This document shows positions 8,480 to 17,906 of a stretch of 64,000 nt of DNA, piece after piece; the stretch's first letter is position 1, and each line of letters opens with the position of its first letter. The notes under the pieces are model-generated. The model did not search any database. It worked only from the letters and a program-made list of their open reading frames with translations, and was not told the origin of the DNA. Made by a program: the position numbers and the translations under genes. Source of the DNA: Streptomyces capillispiralis (GTDB taxonomy: Bacteria; Actinomycetota; Actinomycetes; Streptomycetales; Streptomycetaceae); assembly GCF_007829875.1 (NCBI RefSeq), contig NZ_VIWV01000001.1, positions 6,508,501-6,572,500 of the forward strand, read 5' to 3'.

Positions 8480-8552
8480 CTGAAACGGTGTGCCGAACAT
8501 GCGTAGGGTGCAGACAACTGCACAGGAGGAGTGCGCCGGGCATCCGGCGCAC
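8480..8552 (+). promoter_or_regulatory. Promoter, 6-4-6 operator and leader hairpin upstream of the XRE-cupin gene
   Basis: The stretch 8193-8589 (397 bp) has no convincing gene. After the terminator it holds a candidate promoter with -35 CTGAAA (8480-8485) and -10 TAGGGT (8504-8509), spacer 18. A perfect inverted repeat GTGCAG-ACAA-CTGCAC (8508-8523) overlaps the -10 and probable start site. An AGGAGGA stretch follows, then a 9-bp hairpin GTGCGCCGG/CCGGCGCAC with a 4-nt loop (8531-8552). The operator position suggests autoregulation by the XRE protein. The hairpin might influence message stability or translation. Confidence 0.55.
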
Positions 8553-8589
8553 ACGGCGCGGGACGACGGCGGAGGAGGGAGCCGGAGCG

Positions 8590-9165
8590 ATGGGCGACCA
8601 CAAGGAACAGCCCCTGCGGGTGGGCGCGGCCGTGCGGCGGCGACGCCGTGCGCTGGAGCTCACCCTCGCCGTCGTGGCCGAGCGCAGCGGCCTGTCGGTC
8701 CCGTTCCTCAGCCAGATCGAGAACGAGCGCGCGCGGCCCAGCCAGAGCTCCCTGGAGAAGGTCGCCGACGCCCTGCGCACCACCGCCGTGGAGCTCCTCG
8801 CCGCCGCCGACCCGGCGTGCAGCGTGGACGTGGTCCGGGCCGAGGGCCCCGGCGGGGAGCCGGTGCCCGACCCGCAGGTGCGCTCCCTGGTGCGCGGTCA
8901 CCACCAGATGCACGCCTCGGAGTTCACCGGCGACCACGACGCCGGCCGTGAACTGCAGTTCCGCAACGACCAGTTGATGTACGTGGCGGACGGTGCCGTG
9001 GAGATCGAGGCGGAGGGCCGCGCCTATCGCCTGGGCCGCGGCGACACCCTGTACCTCACCGGCGGAGTCCGGCACCGCTGGCGGGCCACGGTCCCGGAGA
9101 CGCGGCTGCTCGTCGTCGCCGTCGCCGAGCACATCGAGGCGCTGCGGGACAAGCCGCGCCGATGA
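8590..9165 (+). CDS. XRE-family regulator with C-terminal cupin domain
   Basis: A 191-residue regulator. Residues ~10-65 form a Cro/CI-type helix-turn-helix (LELTLAVVAERSGLSVPFLSQIENERARPS). Residues ~110-180 form a cupin barrel (RNDQLMYVADGAVEIEAEG...GDTLYLTGGVRHRW), the architecture of PuuR/SutR-like regulators that sense small metabolites. ATG at 8590 follows GGAGGAGGGAG. Its stop overlaps the start of the receptor-like gene (ATGA, 9162-9165), so the two are translationally coupled and probably serve one process. A palindrome over its own promoter suggests autoregulation. The effector is unknown. Confidence 0.88.
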   Translation: MGDHKEQPLRVGAAVRRRRRALELTLAVVAERSGLSVPFLSQIENERARPSQSSLEKVADALRTTAVELLAAADPACSVDVVRAEGPGGEPVPDPQVRSLVRGHHQMHASEFTGDHDAGRELQFRNDQLMYVADGAVEIEAEGRAYRLGRGDTLYLTGGVRHRWRATVPETRLLVVAVAEHIEALRDKPRR

Positions 9166-9890
9166 GCGCGGCCAGGATCGTCTCCCTCGTCCCGTCGCTG
9201 ACCGAGGCGGTGGCGCTCTCCGCCCCCGGCTCCCTGGCCGGCGCCACCGACTGGTGCACGCACCCGTCCGGCCTGGACGTCGTACGCGTCGGCGGGACGA
9301 AGAACCCGAAGGTGGACCGGATCATCGGCCTCGCCCCCGATCTGGTGATCGCCAACGAGGAGGAGAACCGCGCACCCGATCTGGCCGCGCTGCGTGCGGC
9401 GGGTCTGGAGGTGCTGGTCACGGAGGTGCGGACGCTGCCGCAGGCCTTCGGCGAGCTGACCCGGGTGCTCACGGCGTGCGGTGTCGGGGCGCGGCCGCGG
9501 TGGCTGGACGAGGCCGAGGCCGCCTGGGCGGCCCTGCCCGCGCCCGCGGAGCCGCGGACGGCCGTCGTGCCGGTCTGGCGGCGGCCCTGGATGGTGCTCG
9601 GCCGGGACACCTTCGCGGGCGACCTGCTGGCCCGGCTCGGCGTGCGCCACCTCTACGCGGACCACGCGGAACGGTATCCGCGCGCCCCGCTGGAGGAGCT
9701 GCGCGCGGCGCGACCGGATCTCGTCGTGCTCCCCGACGAGCCGTACCGCTTCACCGCCGGGGACGGCCCGGAAGCCTTCCCCGGGCTGCCCTGCGCGCTG
9801 GTCAGCGGCCGGCACCTGACCTGGTACGGGCCGTCGCTGGCCGAGGCGCCGACGGTGCTGGCCCGGGCGCTGCGAGCAGCGCGCCGCTGA
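9162..9890 (+). CDS. Helical-backbone metal receptor (TroA/BtuF-like), apparently cytoplasmic
   Basis: A 242-residue protein of the periplasmic-binding-protein type that binds cobalamin or ferric chelates (BtuF/FhuD fold). Motifs include RIVSLVPSLTEAV at the N-terminus, ATDWCTHPSG, GGTKNPKVDRIIGLAPDLVIANEEEN and, later, LARLGVRHLYAD and ARPDLVVLPDEPY. Family members are normally exported lipoproteins, but this one begins MSAARIVSLVPSL with no signal peptide or lipobox. A cytoplasmic role such as ligand storage, chaperoning or sensing is therefore likely. No ABC permease or ATPase is adjacent. It is coupled to the XRE-cupin gene. Its last 89 bp overlap the convergent TDT transporter. Confidence 0.85.
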   Translation: MSAARIVSLVPSLTEAVALSAPGSLAGATDWCTHPSGLDVVRVGGTKNPKVDRIIGLAPDLVIANEEENRAPDLAALRAAGLEVLVTEVRTLPQAFGELTRVLTACGVGARPRWLDEAEAAWAALPAPAEPRTAVVPVWRRPWMVLGRDTFAGDLLARLGVRHLYADHAERYPRAPLEELRAARPDLVVLPDEPYRFTAGDGPEAFPGLPCALVSGRHLTWYGPSLAEAPTVLARALRAARR

Positions 9891-10965
9891 GCAGGCCCCG
9901 CACGGTGTGCAGCGCGGCGGTGGCCCAGGCGGTGACGAGGAGCGCGTACAGCAGGACGGTCAGCGCGTCGTAGGCGAGGAGCCCGGTGTGCCGGGACAGG
10001 GCCGCGGCGCCGGTGACACAGGTGCCGACCGGGAAGGTGAACGACCACCAGGTCATCGAGAAGCGCATCCCCCGGCGGTGGGCCCGCACGACATGGGCGC
10101 CGGCGAGGCAGAGCCACAGCAGCGCGAAGCCGGTCACGGGCACCCCGTACAGGACGGCGAGCAGGCCGAAGCCCTCGTCGTACGGTGCCGGTACGACGCC
10201 GGGGGCGACGTCCGCGAACGCGCCGACGGCGGTGGTGGACTGGCCCAGCGGGCCGAGCACGAGGAACAGCGTCGGGGTGAGGGCGAGCGGCAGCGGGCCG
10301 CCGGTGACCAGCCGGGCGAAGACCAGCGGCAGCATCAGCAGGGTCGCGAGCAGGCTGAGCCCGAACAGGGCGAAGCAGGCGAACAGGAGGGTCGCCCGGG
10401 GCTGCCCCGCCGGCAGGTGCGGCACCAGACGCGGCCCGACGGCGGCGGACACCATGGGCGCGACCAGCGGCAGCAGCCACGCGGGCGTCGCCTGCCGCGG
10501 CGTGAGGCGGTGGCGTACGGCCATCAGGTACGGGACGGCCACGGCGGCCGCCAGCCCGACGGCCGTACCGGCGGTGAACAGCACCGCGTCGAGGGCGACG
10601 GCCGGACCGGTGCCGATCCAGCCCCGTCCGACGGCCGGCGCGCCGCCGCCGACGGCGAGCAGGGCCATGGACGGACAGCCGTAGAACGGGGCCACCGCCG
10701 GGTCGAGCAGATGGGCCCTGGCCTGGTCGCGGTGGTGGGCCCAGTGCAGGGCGCGGGCGGCGAGCAGGGCCACGAGGAGGACGAGGGACAGGGCCCAGAC
10801 GGCGGCGAGGGCGGTGCGCAGGCCGGGCACCGGCACGGGGAGCACGGCGCCCGCGGCGGCCACGACGGCGGTGCCCATGACGCAGGCGTACCAGTTCGGT
10901 CCGAGGTGACGGACGGCCGGGGCGCGCGGGGGCGGTGCGGCGGTGAGGAGGAGGGCCATGGTCAT
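9802..10965 (-). CDS. TDT-family (TehA/SLAC1-like) membrane transporter
   Basis: A 387-residue membrane protein with about ten predicted hydrophobic helices, resembling the tellurite-resistance/dicarboxylate transporter (TDT) family, which includes anion channels and malate or sulfite exporters. Supporting features are the early HLGPNWYACVMGTAVV segment, the central GPLGQSTTAVGAFAD loop and FSMTWWSFTFPVGTCVTG near the end, all typical of the family. The C-terminal ~30 residues are a Pro/Ala/Arg-rich tail that overlaps the end of the convergent receptor gene by 89 bp. It is divergent from the LysR gene with 65 bp between starts, so it is a likely target of that regulator. Substrate unknown. 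Confidence 0.82.
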   Translation of the reverse strand: MTMALLLTAAPPPRAPAVRHLGPNWYACVMGTAVVAAAGAVLPVPVPGLRTALAAVWALSLVLLVALLAARALHWAHHRDQARAHLLDPAVAPFYGCPSMALLAVGGGAPAVGRGWIGTGPAVALDAVLFTAGTAVGLAAAVAVPYLMAVRHRLTPRQATPAWLLPLVAPMVSAAVGPRLVPHLPAGQPRATLLFACFALFGLSLLATLLMLPLVFARLVTGGPLPLALTPTLFLVLGPLGQSTTAVGAFADVAPGVVPAPYDEGFGLLAVLYGVPVTGFALLWLCLAGAHVVRAHRRGMRFSMTWWSFTFPVGTCVTGAAALSRHTGLLAYDALTVLLYALLVTAWATAALHTVRGLLSGALLAAPGPAPSAPRPATARTRSGAGR

Positions 10966-11008
10966 ACGGTCGTACCGGGTGGAGGGGCGCCACCAGGGAG
11001 TTTGCCCC

Positions 11009-11024
11009 TATGGCCGCATAAGCT
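11009..11024. promoter_or_regulatory. LysR-type T-N11-A-like palindrome and -10 box
   Basis: TATG-GCCG-CATA (11009-11020) is a perfect short palindrome in the 65-bp divergent region of the TDT and LysR genes. It fits the loose T-N11-A pattern of LysR sites. TAAGCT (11019-11024) lies 6 nt before the lysR ATG and could be the -10 of a leaderless transcript, placing the palindrome on the promoter. Confidence 0.45.
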
Positions 11025-11030
11025 GGGTTT

Positions 11031-11966
11031 ATGAGCAGGACGGAAGAGCACGCCGACGACCGGCCGGTGAGCGCCGGGTCCCTGGCCCACCGGGTGCCGG
11101 ACCTGGGAGCGCTGGAGCTGCTGCTGGCGGTGGCGCGGCTGGGCAGTCTGGGCAGGGCGGCGCGGGAGCTGGGCATCACCCAGCCCGCGGCGAGCAGCCG
11201 GGTCCGGTCCATGGAACGCCAGCTCGGGGTGGCCCTGGTCGACCGCTCGCCGAGGGGGTCGCGGCTGACCGACGCCGGGGCGCTGGTCACCGACTGGGCG
11301 CGGCGGATCGTGGAGGCGGCCGAGGCCTTCGACGCGGGCGCGCAGGCGCTGCGGGACCGCAGGGACTCACGGCTGCGGGTGGCGGCGAGCATGACGATCG
11401 CCGAGTACCTGCTGCCGGGCTGGCTCCTCGCGCTGCGCGCGCAGCGGCCGGACACGGCGGTGTCGCTGCTCGCCGGGAACTCGGCGGCGGTGGCGGAGCG
11501 GCTGGTGTCCGGGGAGGCGGACGTGGGCTTCGTGGAGGGGCTGACGGTGCCGGCGGGGCTGGACTCCGCGGTGATCGCCCACGACCGGCTGATCGTCGTG
11601 ACGGCACCGACGCACCCCTGGGCCCGCCGCCGGAGCCCGCTCGCCGCGCGGGAGCTGGCGGCCACCCCGCTGATCCTGCGGGAGAAGGGCTCGGGCACCC
11701 GCCAGGTGCTGGACTCCGCCCTGGGCGGGCTGGCCCGCCCGCTGATCGAGCTGTCGTCCACCACCGCGGTGAAGGCGGCGGCGGTCAGCGGCGCCGGGCC
11801 GGCGGTCCTCAGCGAACTGGCCGTCGGCGAGGAGATGGCGACGCGCCGCCTGGTCCGCGTCCCCGTCGACGGCATCGCCCTCGCCCGTGACCTGCGCGCG
11901 GTCTGGCCGACGGGCCACCGTCCCACCGGCCCGGCCCGGGACCTGCTGTCGCTGACCCGGTCCTGA
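11031..11966 (+). CDS. LysR-family transcriptional regulator
   Basis: A 311-residue LysR regulator. The winged helix-turn-helix spans residues ~22-85 (LELLLAVARLGSLGRAARELGITQPAASSRVRSMERQLG, in two blocks). The effector-binding domain follows (RLRVAASMTIAEYLLPGWL... and the TPLILREKGSGTRQVLD motif). This subgroup resembles CysB/CbbR-like regulators that often sit next to sulfite, sulfate or dicarboxylate transporters. It is divergent from the TDT transporter, so regulation of that gene is the simplest inference. No Shine-Dalgarno is evident, and a -10-like box 6 nt upstream suggests a leaderless message. Confidence 0.92.
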   Translation: MSRTEEHADDRPVSAGSLAHRVPDLGALELLLAVARLGSLGRAARELGITQPAASSRVRSMERQLGVALVDRSPRGSRLTDAGALVTDWARRIVEAAEAFDAGAQALRDRRDSRLRVAASMTIAEYLLPGWLLALRAQRPDTAVSLLAGNSAAVAERLVSGEADVGFVEGLTVPAGLDSAVIAHDRLIVVTAPTHPWARRRSPLAARELAATPLILREKGSGTRQVLDSALGGLARPLIELSSTTAVKAAAVSGAGPAVLSELAVGEEMATRRLVRVPVDGIALARDLRAVWPTGHRPTGPARDLLSLTRS

Positions 11967-11975
11967 ACCGGCCGT

Positions 11976-12683
11976 TCAGGACCGCACGCGGTCGCGATCG
12001 CCTGCGGCGGCGACCAGCGCCCGCATCACGCGCGGGTCCTCGCCCATCTCCGGGTGCCACTGCACCCCCAGGACCCACTCCGGTCCGGTGGCGGGTTCGA
12101 CCGCCTCCACCGTGCCGTCCTCCGCGTACGCGGACGGGACCAGGCCCGCACCGAGTCGGTCCACGCACTGGTGGTGGTAGGTGGGCACGGAGGCCTCCTC
12201 CGGGACGGCGTCGGCGTACCGGGTGCCCGGCACCGGCTTGACCGGGTGCCGGCCGAAGACGCCCGGCACCTCGGCGTGCCCGTCGAGGTGCTGGACGAGG
12301 GTGCCGCCCAGGGCGACGTTCAGCAGCTGCATGCCCCGGCAGATCCCGAGCAGCGGGATCCGGCGCTCCAGGGCCGCCCCGATCAGCGCGAGTTCCCAGG
12401 CGTCCCGTGCCCGGGCGGGCGGCCCGGTGCGCGGGCCGGGCTCGGCGCCGTAGCGCGACGGCTCCACGTCGGGGCCGCCCGCGATCACCAGGCCGTCGAG
12501 CCGGGCCACGGCCGCCGCCGCGTGCTCCGGCGCGTCCGGCGGGAGCATCGCCGCCAGCCCGCCCGACCGCTGCACCAGCCCCGGGTAGCCGGCCGGCAGC
12601 AGCGCGGCGTCGAGCTGCCACACGCCCCAGCGCACCCCGGACTCCGCGTACGTACTGATCCCGATCAGCGGCCTGGCCGCCAT
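11976..12683 (-). CDS. Gamma-glutamyl hydrolase, PuuD-like class I glutamine amidotransferase
   Basis: A 235-residue peptidase C26/class I amidotransferase-fold enzyme. The nucleophilic elbow is GICRGMQLLNVALGG with the catalytic Cys, and the catalytic His lies in GVQWHPE. It is expected to hydrolyse gamma-glutamyl amides, as PuuD hydrolyses gamma-glutamyl-GABA. In this cluster the likely substrate is gamma-glutamylglycine or a similar product, releasing glutamate. ATG at 12683 is chosen because GGGAGG lies ~8 nt upstream; a GTG at 12692 would be too close. It follows the permease by 19 bp in the same direction, so the two form an operon. Confidence 0.88.
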   Translation of the reverse strand: MAARPLIGISTYAESGVRWGVWQLDAALLPAGYPGLVQRSGGLAAMLPPDAPEHAAAAVARLDGLVIAGGPDVEPSRYGAEPGPRTGPPARARDAWELALIGAALERRIPLLGICRGMQLLNVALGGTLVQHLDGHAEVPGVFGRHPVKPVPGTRYADAVPEEASVPTYHHQCVDRLGAGLVPSAYAEDGTVEAVEPATGPEWVLGVQWHPEMGEDPRVMRALVAAAGDRDRVRS

Positions 12684-12702
12684 GCCGGACACCTCCCTCG
12701 CC

Positions 12703-14151
<1,449 letters not shown>

Positions 14152-14205
14152 GGGGCGACTCCCCAGGGGGCGGCGGCGAGGGCATGGGCAATGGAGCGGA
14201 TCCAG

Positions 14206-14231
14206 ACCTTTGTGGGCCCATACCTTCGTGG
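14206..14231. promoter_or_regulatory. Direct repeat in the permease promoter, candidate GntR site
   Basis: ACCTTTGTGG (14206-14215) and ACCTTCGTGG (14222-14231) form a direct repeat with a 16-bp period, upstream of the permease start. A related ACCTTATGG occurs in the gntR-glnA4 divergent region. Sharing the motif across the two promoters of this cluster suggests binding by the local FCD-GntR protein; this is inference. Confidence 0.4.
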
Positions 14232-14327
14232 CGCGGACGGCGTGCGCGCAAGCCCCCTGCGTCAAGCCGCGGTAAACCCTGCCCGGTCCGGTGGACCCTG
14301 CCCGGCCCCGGCCCGCCGCACGCGCCC

Positions 14328-15062
14328 TCAGCCCAGGAACCCCCGCAGCAGCGCCGCCGTCCCCGCACAGTGCTCGCGCGTCATCTCCCGCGCCCCGTCC
14401 GCGTCGCCCTCCAGCACCGCCTCCACCAGCGCCGTGTGCTGGCGCTGCGAGTGCTCCAGGTTGCGCACCAGCAGCGGGATGCAGTCCAGCAGGTCGTTCA
14501 CCGTCGCCCGCACCGCCGCGTACTGCGCGGTCAGCGACGGCGAGCCGCACAGCTCCGCCAGGGTGAGGTGGAAGAGCGTGTCCCGACGCCGGTACTCGGC
14601 CAGCGGGGCGTCGTGCGTGCCCGCCAGCGCCGCGCGCAGCCGCGCCGCCTGCCCCTCCGTGAGCCCGTGCGCCGCGCACAGCCCCGCCGCGCCCACCTCC
14701 AGCACCTCGCGGAAGCGCAGCACGTCCTCTATGTCGGTCTCGGCGATCCGCCGCCGCAGCTCCGCCTCACCGGTCTCCGTGGGCCGGGGCAGCACGAACG
14801 TGCCGCCGTACCGGCCGCGCCGCGACTCCACCAGCCCCTGCTCCTGGAGCACCTTCAGTACCTCGCGCAGCGTCACCCGGCTGATGCCCAGCCGCTCCGC
14901 CAGCTCCCGCTCGGCCGGCAGCCGCTCCCCGCCCGCCACCAGGCCCAGCCGCACCACCTGGAGGATCTGCTCCAGCGCCTCCTCGAACCCGTTGCCCGCG
15001 CGGACCTGCCGCAGCACCGGCGCCAGCCGGTCCCCGACGCCGCCGACCGCCTCCTGTGCCAT
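14328..15062 (-). CDS. GntR-family regulator with FCD effector domain
   Basis: A 244-residue FadR-subfamily regulator. The winged helix spans ~30-95 (GERLPAERELAERLGISRVTLREVLKVL), and an all-helical FCD ligand-binding domain covers ~110-235 (DVLRFREVLEVGAAGLCA..., YRRRDTLFHLTLAEL..., HTALVEAVLEGD). The metal-ligand pattern D..H..H..H typical of FCD domains is plausible. ATG at 15062 is chosen; a TTG at 15083 is possible but would include GGAAGGGG as coding sequence. It is divergent from glnA4 (85 bp) and lies before the permease-hydrolase genes, so it probably controls both arms of the pathway. Confidence 0.9.
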   Translation of the reverse strand: MAQEAVGGVGDRLAPVLRQVRAGNGFEEALEQILQVVRLGLVAGGERLPAERELAERLGISRVTLREVLKVLQEQGLVESRRGRYGGTFVLPRPTETGEAELRRRIAETDIEDVLRFREVLEVGAAGLCAAHGLTEGQAARLRAALAGTHDAPLAEYRRRDTLFHLTLAELCGSPSLTAQYAAVRATVNDLLDCIPLLVRNLEHSQRQHTALVEAVLEGDADGAREMTREHCAGTAALLRGFLG

Positions 15063-15101
15063 CCGGCCGTGCCCCCTTCCCAAGCAATGGTTCTCGGCAA
15101 T

Positions 15102-15110
15102 ACCTTATGG
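15102..15110. promoter_or_regulatory. Candidate GntR half-site upstream of glnA4
   Basis: ACCTTATGG lies between the divergent gntR and glnA4 starts and resembles the repeated ACCTTNGTGG element upstream of the permease. It is short, so confidence is low without comparison to other genomes. Confidence 0.25.
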
Positions 15111-15147
15111 CTCCCGGCTGACCGAAGAAGCCCGAGGAGGGTCTCCC

Positions 15148-16518
15148 GTGGCAGACCGCACACCCCCGCTCGCCGTCGAGGAGCTGCACGCCCTCGTCGC
15201 CGGCGGTGAGATCGACACCGTCGTCCTGGCCTTCCCCGACATGCAGGGGCGGCTCCAGGGCAAGCGGTTCGCCGCCCGCTTCTTCCTCGACGAGGTGCTG
15301 GAGCACGGCACCGAGGGCTGCAACTACCTGCTCGCCGTCGACGCCGACATGAACACCGTCGACGGCTACGCCATGTCCTCCTGGGAGAGCGGCTACGGCG
15401 ACTTCGCCCTGCGCCCCGACCTCGCCACCCTGCGCCGCCTGCCGTGGAACGAGGGCACCGCCCTGGTCATCGCCGACCTCGCCTGGGACGACGGCTCCCC
15501 GGTCGTCGCCGCGCCCCGCCAGATCCTGCGCCGCCAGCTCGACCGCCTGGCCGAACTCGGCCTCACCGCCCAGGTCGGCACGGAGCTGGAGTTCATCGTC
15601 TTCAAGGACACCTACGAACAGGCCTGGGACGCGAACTACCGCGGCCTCACCCCGGCCAACCAGTACAACATCGACTACTCCGTGCTCGGCACCGGCCGCA
15701 TCGAACCCCTGCTGCGCCGCATCCGCAACGAGATGGCCGGCGCCGGGCTCACCGTCGAGTCCGCCAAGGGCGAGTGCAACCCCGGCCAGCACGAGATCGC
15801 CTTCCGCTACGACGAGGCCCTGGTCACCTGCGACCAGCACGCGGTCTACAAGACCGGCGCCAAGGAGATCGCCGCCCAGGAGGGCGTCTCGATCACCTTC
15901 ATGGCCAAGTACAACGAGCGCGAGGGCAACTCCTGCCACATCCACCTCTCCCTCGCCGACGCCGACGGCACCAACGCCATGGCGGGCACCGCGCGGGACC
16001 CCGGCGGCATGTCCGAGCTGATGCGGCACTTCCTCGCCGGACAGCTCGCCGCGCTCCGCGAGTTCTCCCTGCTCTACGCCCCGCACATCAACTCCTACAA
16101 ACGCTTCCAGCCCGGCTCCTTCGCCCCGACCGCCGTCGCCTGGGGCCGCGACAACCGCACCTGCGCCCTGCGCGTGGTCGGCCACGGCCGCTCCCTGCGC
16201 TTCGAGAACCGGCTCCCGGGCGGCGACGTCAACCCGCACCTCGCCGTCGCCGGCATGGTCGCCGCCGGCCTGTACGGCGTCGAGCACAAGCTGGAGCTGC
16301 CCGAACCCTGCCCCGGCAACGCCTACACCGCCGGCTTCGCGCACGTCCCCACCACCCTGCGCGAGGCCGCCGAGCTGTGGGAGAACAGCGCGATCGCCCG
16401 GGCGGCCTTCGGCGACGAGGTCGTCGCGCACTACCGCAACATGGCGCGCGTCGAGACGGACGCCTTCGACGCCGCGGTCACCGACTGGGAGCTGCGCCGC
16501 TCCTTCGAACGCATGTGA
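15148..16518 (+). CDS. glnA4: Glutamine-synthetase-like gamma-glutamyl amide ligase (GlnA4 type)
   Basis: A 456-residue ATP-dependent ligase of the glutamine synthetase I fold. The beta-grasp domain contains FPDMQGRLQGKR. The catalytic domain contains GTELEFIVF (metal-binding Glu), the AKGECNPGQHEI segment, NSCHIHLSL (where true GS has GSGMHVHQS-like) and the C-terminal RFENRLPGGDVNPHLA. Family knowledge: GS-like proteins of this type glutamylate amines rather than ammonium, and S. coelicolor GlnA4 was described as gamma-glutamylethanolamide synthetase. Neighbouring permease, dehydrogenases and gamma-glutamyl hydrolase support that role. GTG at 15148 follows GAGGAGGG. The aldehyde dehydrogenase starts 8 bp downstream. 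Confidence 0.9.
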   Translation: MADRTPPLAVEELHALVAGGEIDTVVLAFPDMQGRLQGKRFAARFFLDEVLEHGTEGCNYLLAVDADMNTVDGYAMSSWESGYGDFALRPDLATLRRLPWNEGTALVIADLAWDDGSPVVAAPRQILRRQLDRLAELGLTAQVGTELEFIVFKDTYEQAWDANYRGLTPANQYNIDYSVLGTGRIEPLLRRIRNEMAGAGLTVESAKGECNPGQHEIAFRYDEALVTCDQHAVYKTGAKEIAAQEGVSITFMAKYNEREGNSCHIHLSLADADGTNAMAGTARDPGGMSELMRHFLAGQLAALREFSLLYAPHINSYKRFQPGSFAPTAVAWGRDNRTCALRVVGHGRSLRFENRLPGGDVNPHLAVAGMVAAGLYGVEHKLELPEPCPGNAYTAGFAHVPTTLREAAELWENSAIARAAFGDEVVAHYRNMARVETDAFDAAVTDWELRRSFERM

Positions 16519-16526
16519 GGCCCTCC

Positions 16527-17900
16527 GTGTCCGAGCAGACCCCCGCACTCCAGGTGCAGAACCCCGCGACCGAGGAGGTGATCGCCACCGTCCCGGCCGC
16601 CACCCCCGCCGACGTCGACGCCGCCGTCGTCCGCGCCGCCCGCGCGCAGACCGCCTGGGCCGCCCTCGCCCCCGGCGACCGGGCCCGGCTGCTGCGCCGC
16701 TTCGCCGCCACCGTCGACGAGCACGTCGAGGAACTGGCCCGGCTGGAGGTCCGCGAGGCCGGCCACACCCTCGGCAACGCCCGCTGGGAGGCCGGCAACG
16801 TCCGCGACCTGCTCGACTACGCGGCCGGGGGAGTGGAACGCCTCACCGGCCGCCAGATCCCGGTCCCCGGCGGGGTGAACGTCACCTTCCTCGAACCGCT
16901 CGGCGTCGTCGGCGTGATCGCCCCCTGGAACTTCCCCATGCCCATCGCGGCCTGGGGCACCGCCCCCGCCCTCGCCGCGGGCAACGCGGTGATCCTCAAA
17001 CCGGCCGAGACCACCCCCCTCACCGCCCTGCGCCTGGCCGGACTCGCCCTGGAGGCAGGACTCCCCGAGGGCCTGTTCCAGGTGCTCCCCGGACACGGTC
17101 CCGTCGCCGGCAACGCCCTCGTGGAACACCCCGGCGTCGCCAAGATCGTCTTCACCGGGTCCACGGCCGTGGGCAAACAGGTGTGGGCCAAGGGCGCGGC
17201 CCACCTCAAGCGCGTCACCCTGGAACTCGGCGGCAAGAGCCCCAACATCGTCTTCGCCGACGCCGACCTCGAAGCCGCCGCGGCCACCGCCCCCATGTCC
17301 TTCCTCGACAACGCCGGACAGGACTGCTGCGCCCGCACCCGCATCCTCGTCCAGCGCTCCGTGCACGACCGCTTCCTGGACCTGCTGGCGCCCGCGATCG
17401 AGTCCGTCCGGGTCGGCGACCCCGCCGACGAGCACGTCCAGATGGGCCCGCTGATCTCCGCCGCCCAGCTCGCCCGCGTCCGCTCCTACGTCACCGACGA
17501 CCTCGACGGCATCCGAGGCAAGGCCCCCGAGGGCCCCGGCCACTGGTACCCGCCCACCGTCCTCACCGGCGTCGACCCCCGCGCCCGCGTCGCCGTCGAG
17601 GAGGTCTTCGGGCCCGTCGCCGTCGTCCTCCCCTTCGACGACGAGGCCGACGCCGTCCGCCTGGCCAACGCCACCGACTACGGCCTGTCCGGCTCGATCT
17701 GGACCCGGGACGCCGGCCGCGCCCTGCGCGTCTCCCAGGCGGTCCGCGCGGGCAACCTGTCCGTCAACTCCCACTCCAGCGTCCGCTACTGGACCCCCTT
17801 CGGCGGGTTCAAGCAGTCCGGCGTCGGGCGCGAACTCGGCCCGGACGCGCTGGCCGCCTTCACCGAAACCAAGAACGTCTTCATCAGCACGGAGGCCTGA
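16527..17900 (+). CDS. Aldehyde dehydrogenase (NAD(P)-dependent)
   Basis: A 457-residue ALDH-superfamily enzyme. Hallmarks: GVIAPWNFPMPI, LKPAETTPLTA, FTGSTAVGKQV, the catalytic Glu region LELGGKSPN and the catalytic Cys in NAGQDCCARTR. In this operon it should oxidise the gamma-glutamylated aldehyde derived from the amine to the acid (gamma-glutamylglycine if the amine is ethanolamine), comparable to PuuC. GTG at 16527 is 8 bp after glnA4, with GAGG inside the preceding stop region serving as Shine-Dalgarno. The SDR gene follows after 6 bp, so glnA4-aldh-sdr is one transcription unit. Confidence 0.92.
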   Translation: MSEQTPALQVQNPATEEVIATVPAATPADVDAAVVRAARAQTAWAALAPGDRARLLRRFAATVDEHVEELARLEVREAGHTLGNARWEAGNVRDLLDYAAGGVERLTGRQIPVPGGVNVTFLEPLGVVGVIAPWNFPMPIAAWGTAPALAAGNAVILKPAETTPLTALRLAGLALEAGLPEGLFQVLPGHGPVAGNALVEHPGVAKIVFTGSTAVGKQVWAKGAAHLKRVTLELGGKSPNIVFADADLEAAAATAPMSFLDNAGQDCCARTRILVQRSVHDRFLDLLAPAIESVRVGDPADEHVQMGPLISAAQLARVRSYVTDDLDGIRGKAPEGPGHWYPPTVLTGVDPRARVAVEEVFGPVAVVLPFDDEADAVRLANATDYGLSGSIWTRDAGRALRVSQAVRAGNLSVNSHSSVRYWTPFGGFKQSGVGRELGPDALAAFTETKNVFISTEA

Positions 17901-17906
17901 GCCCAC

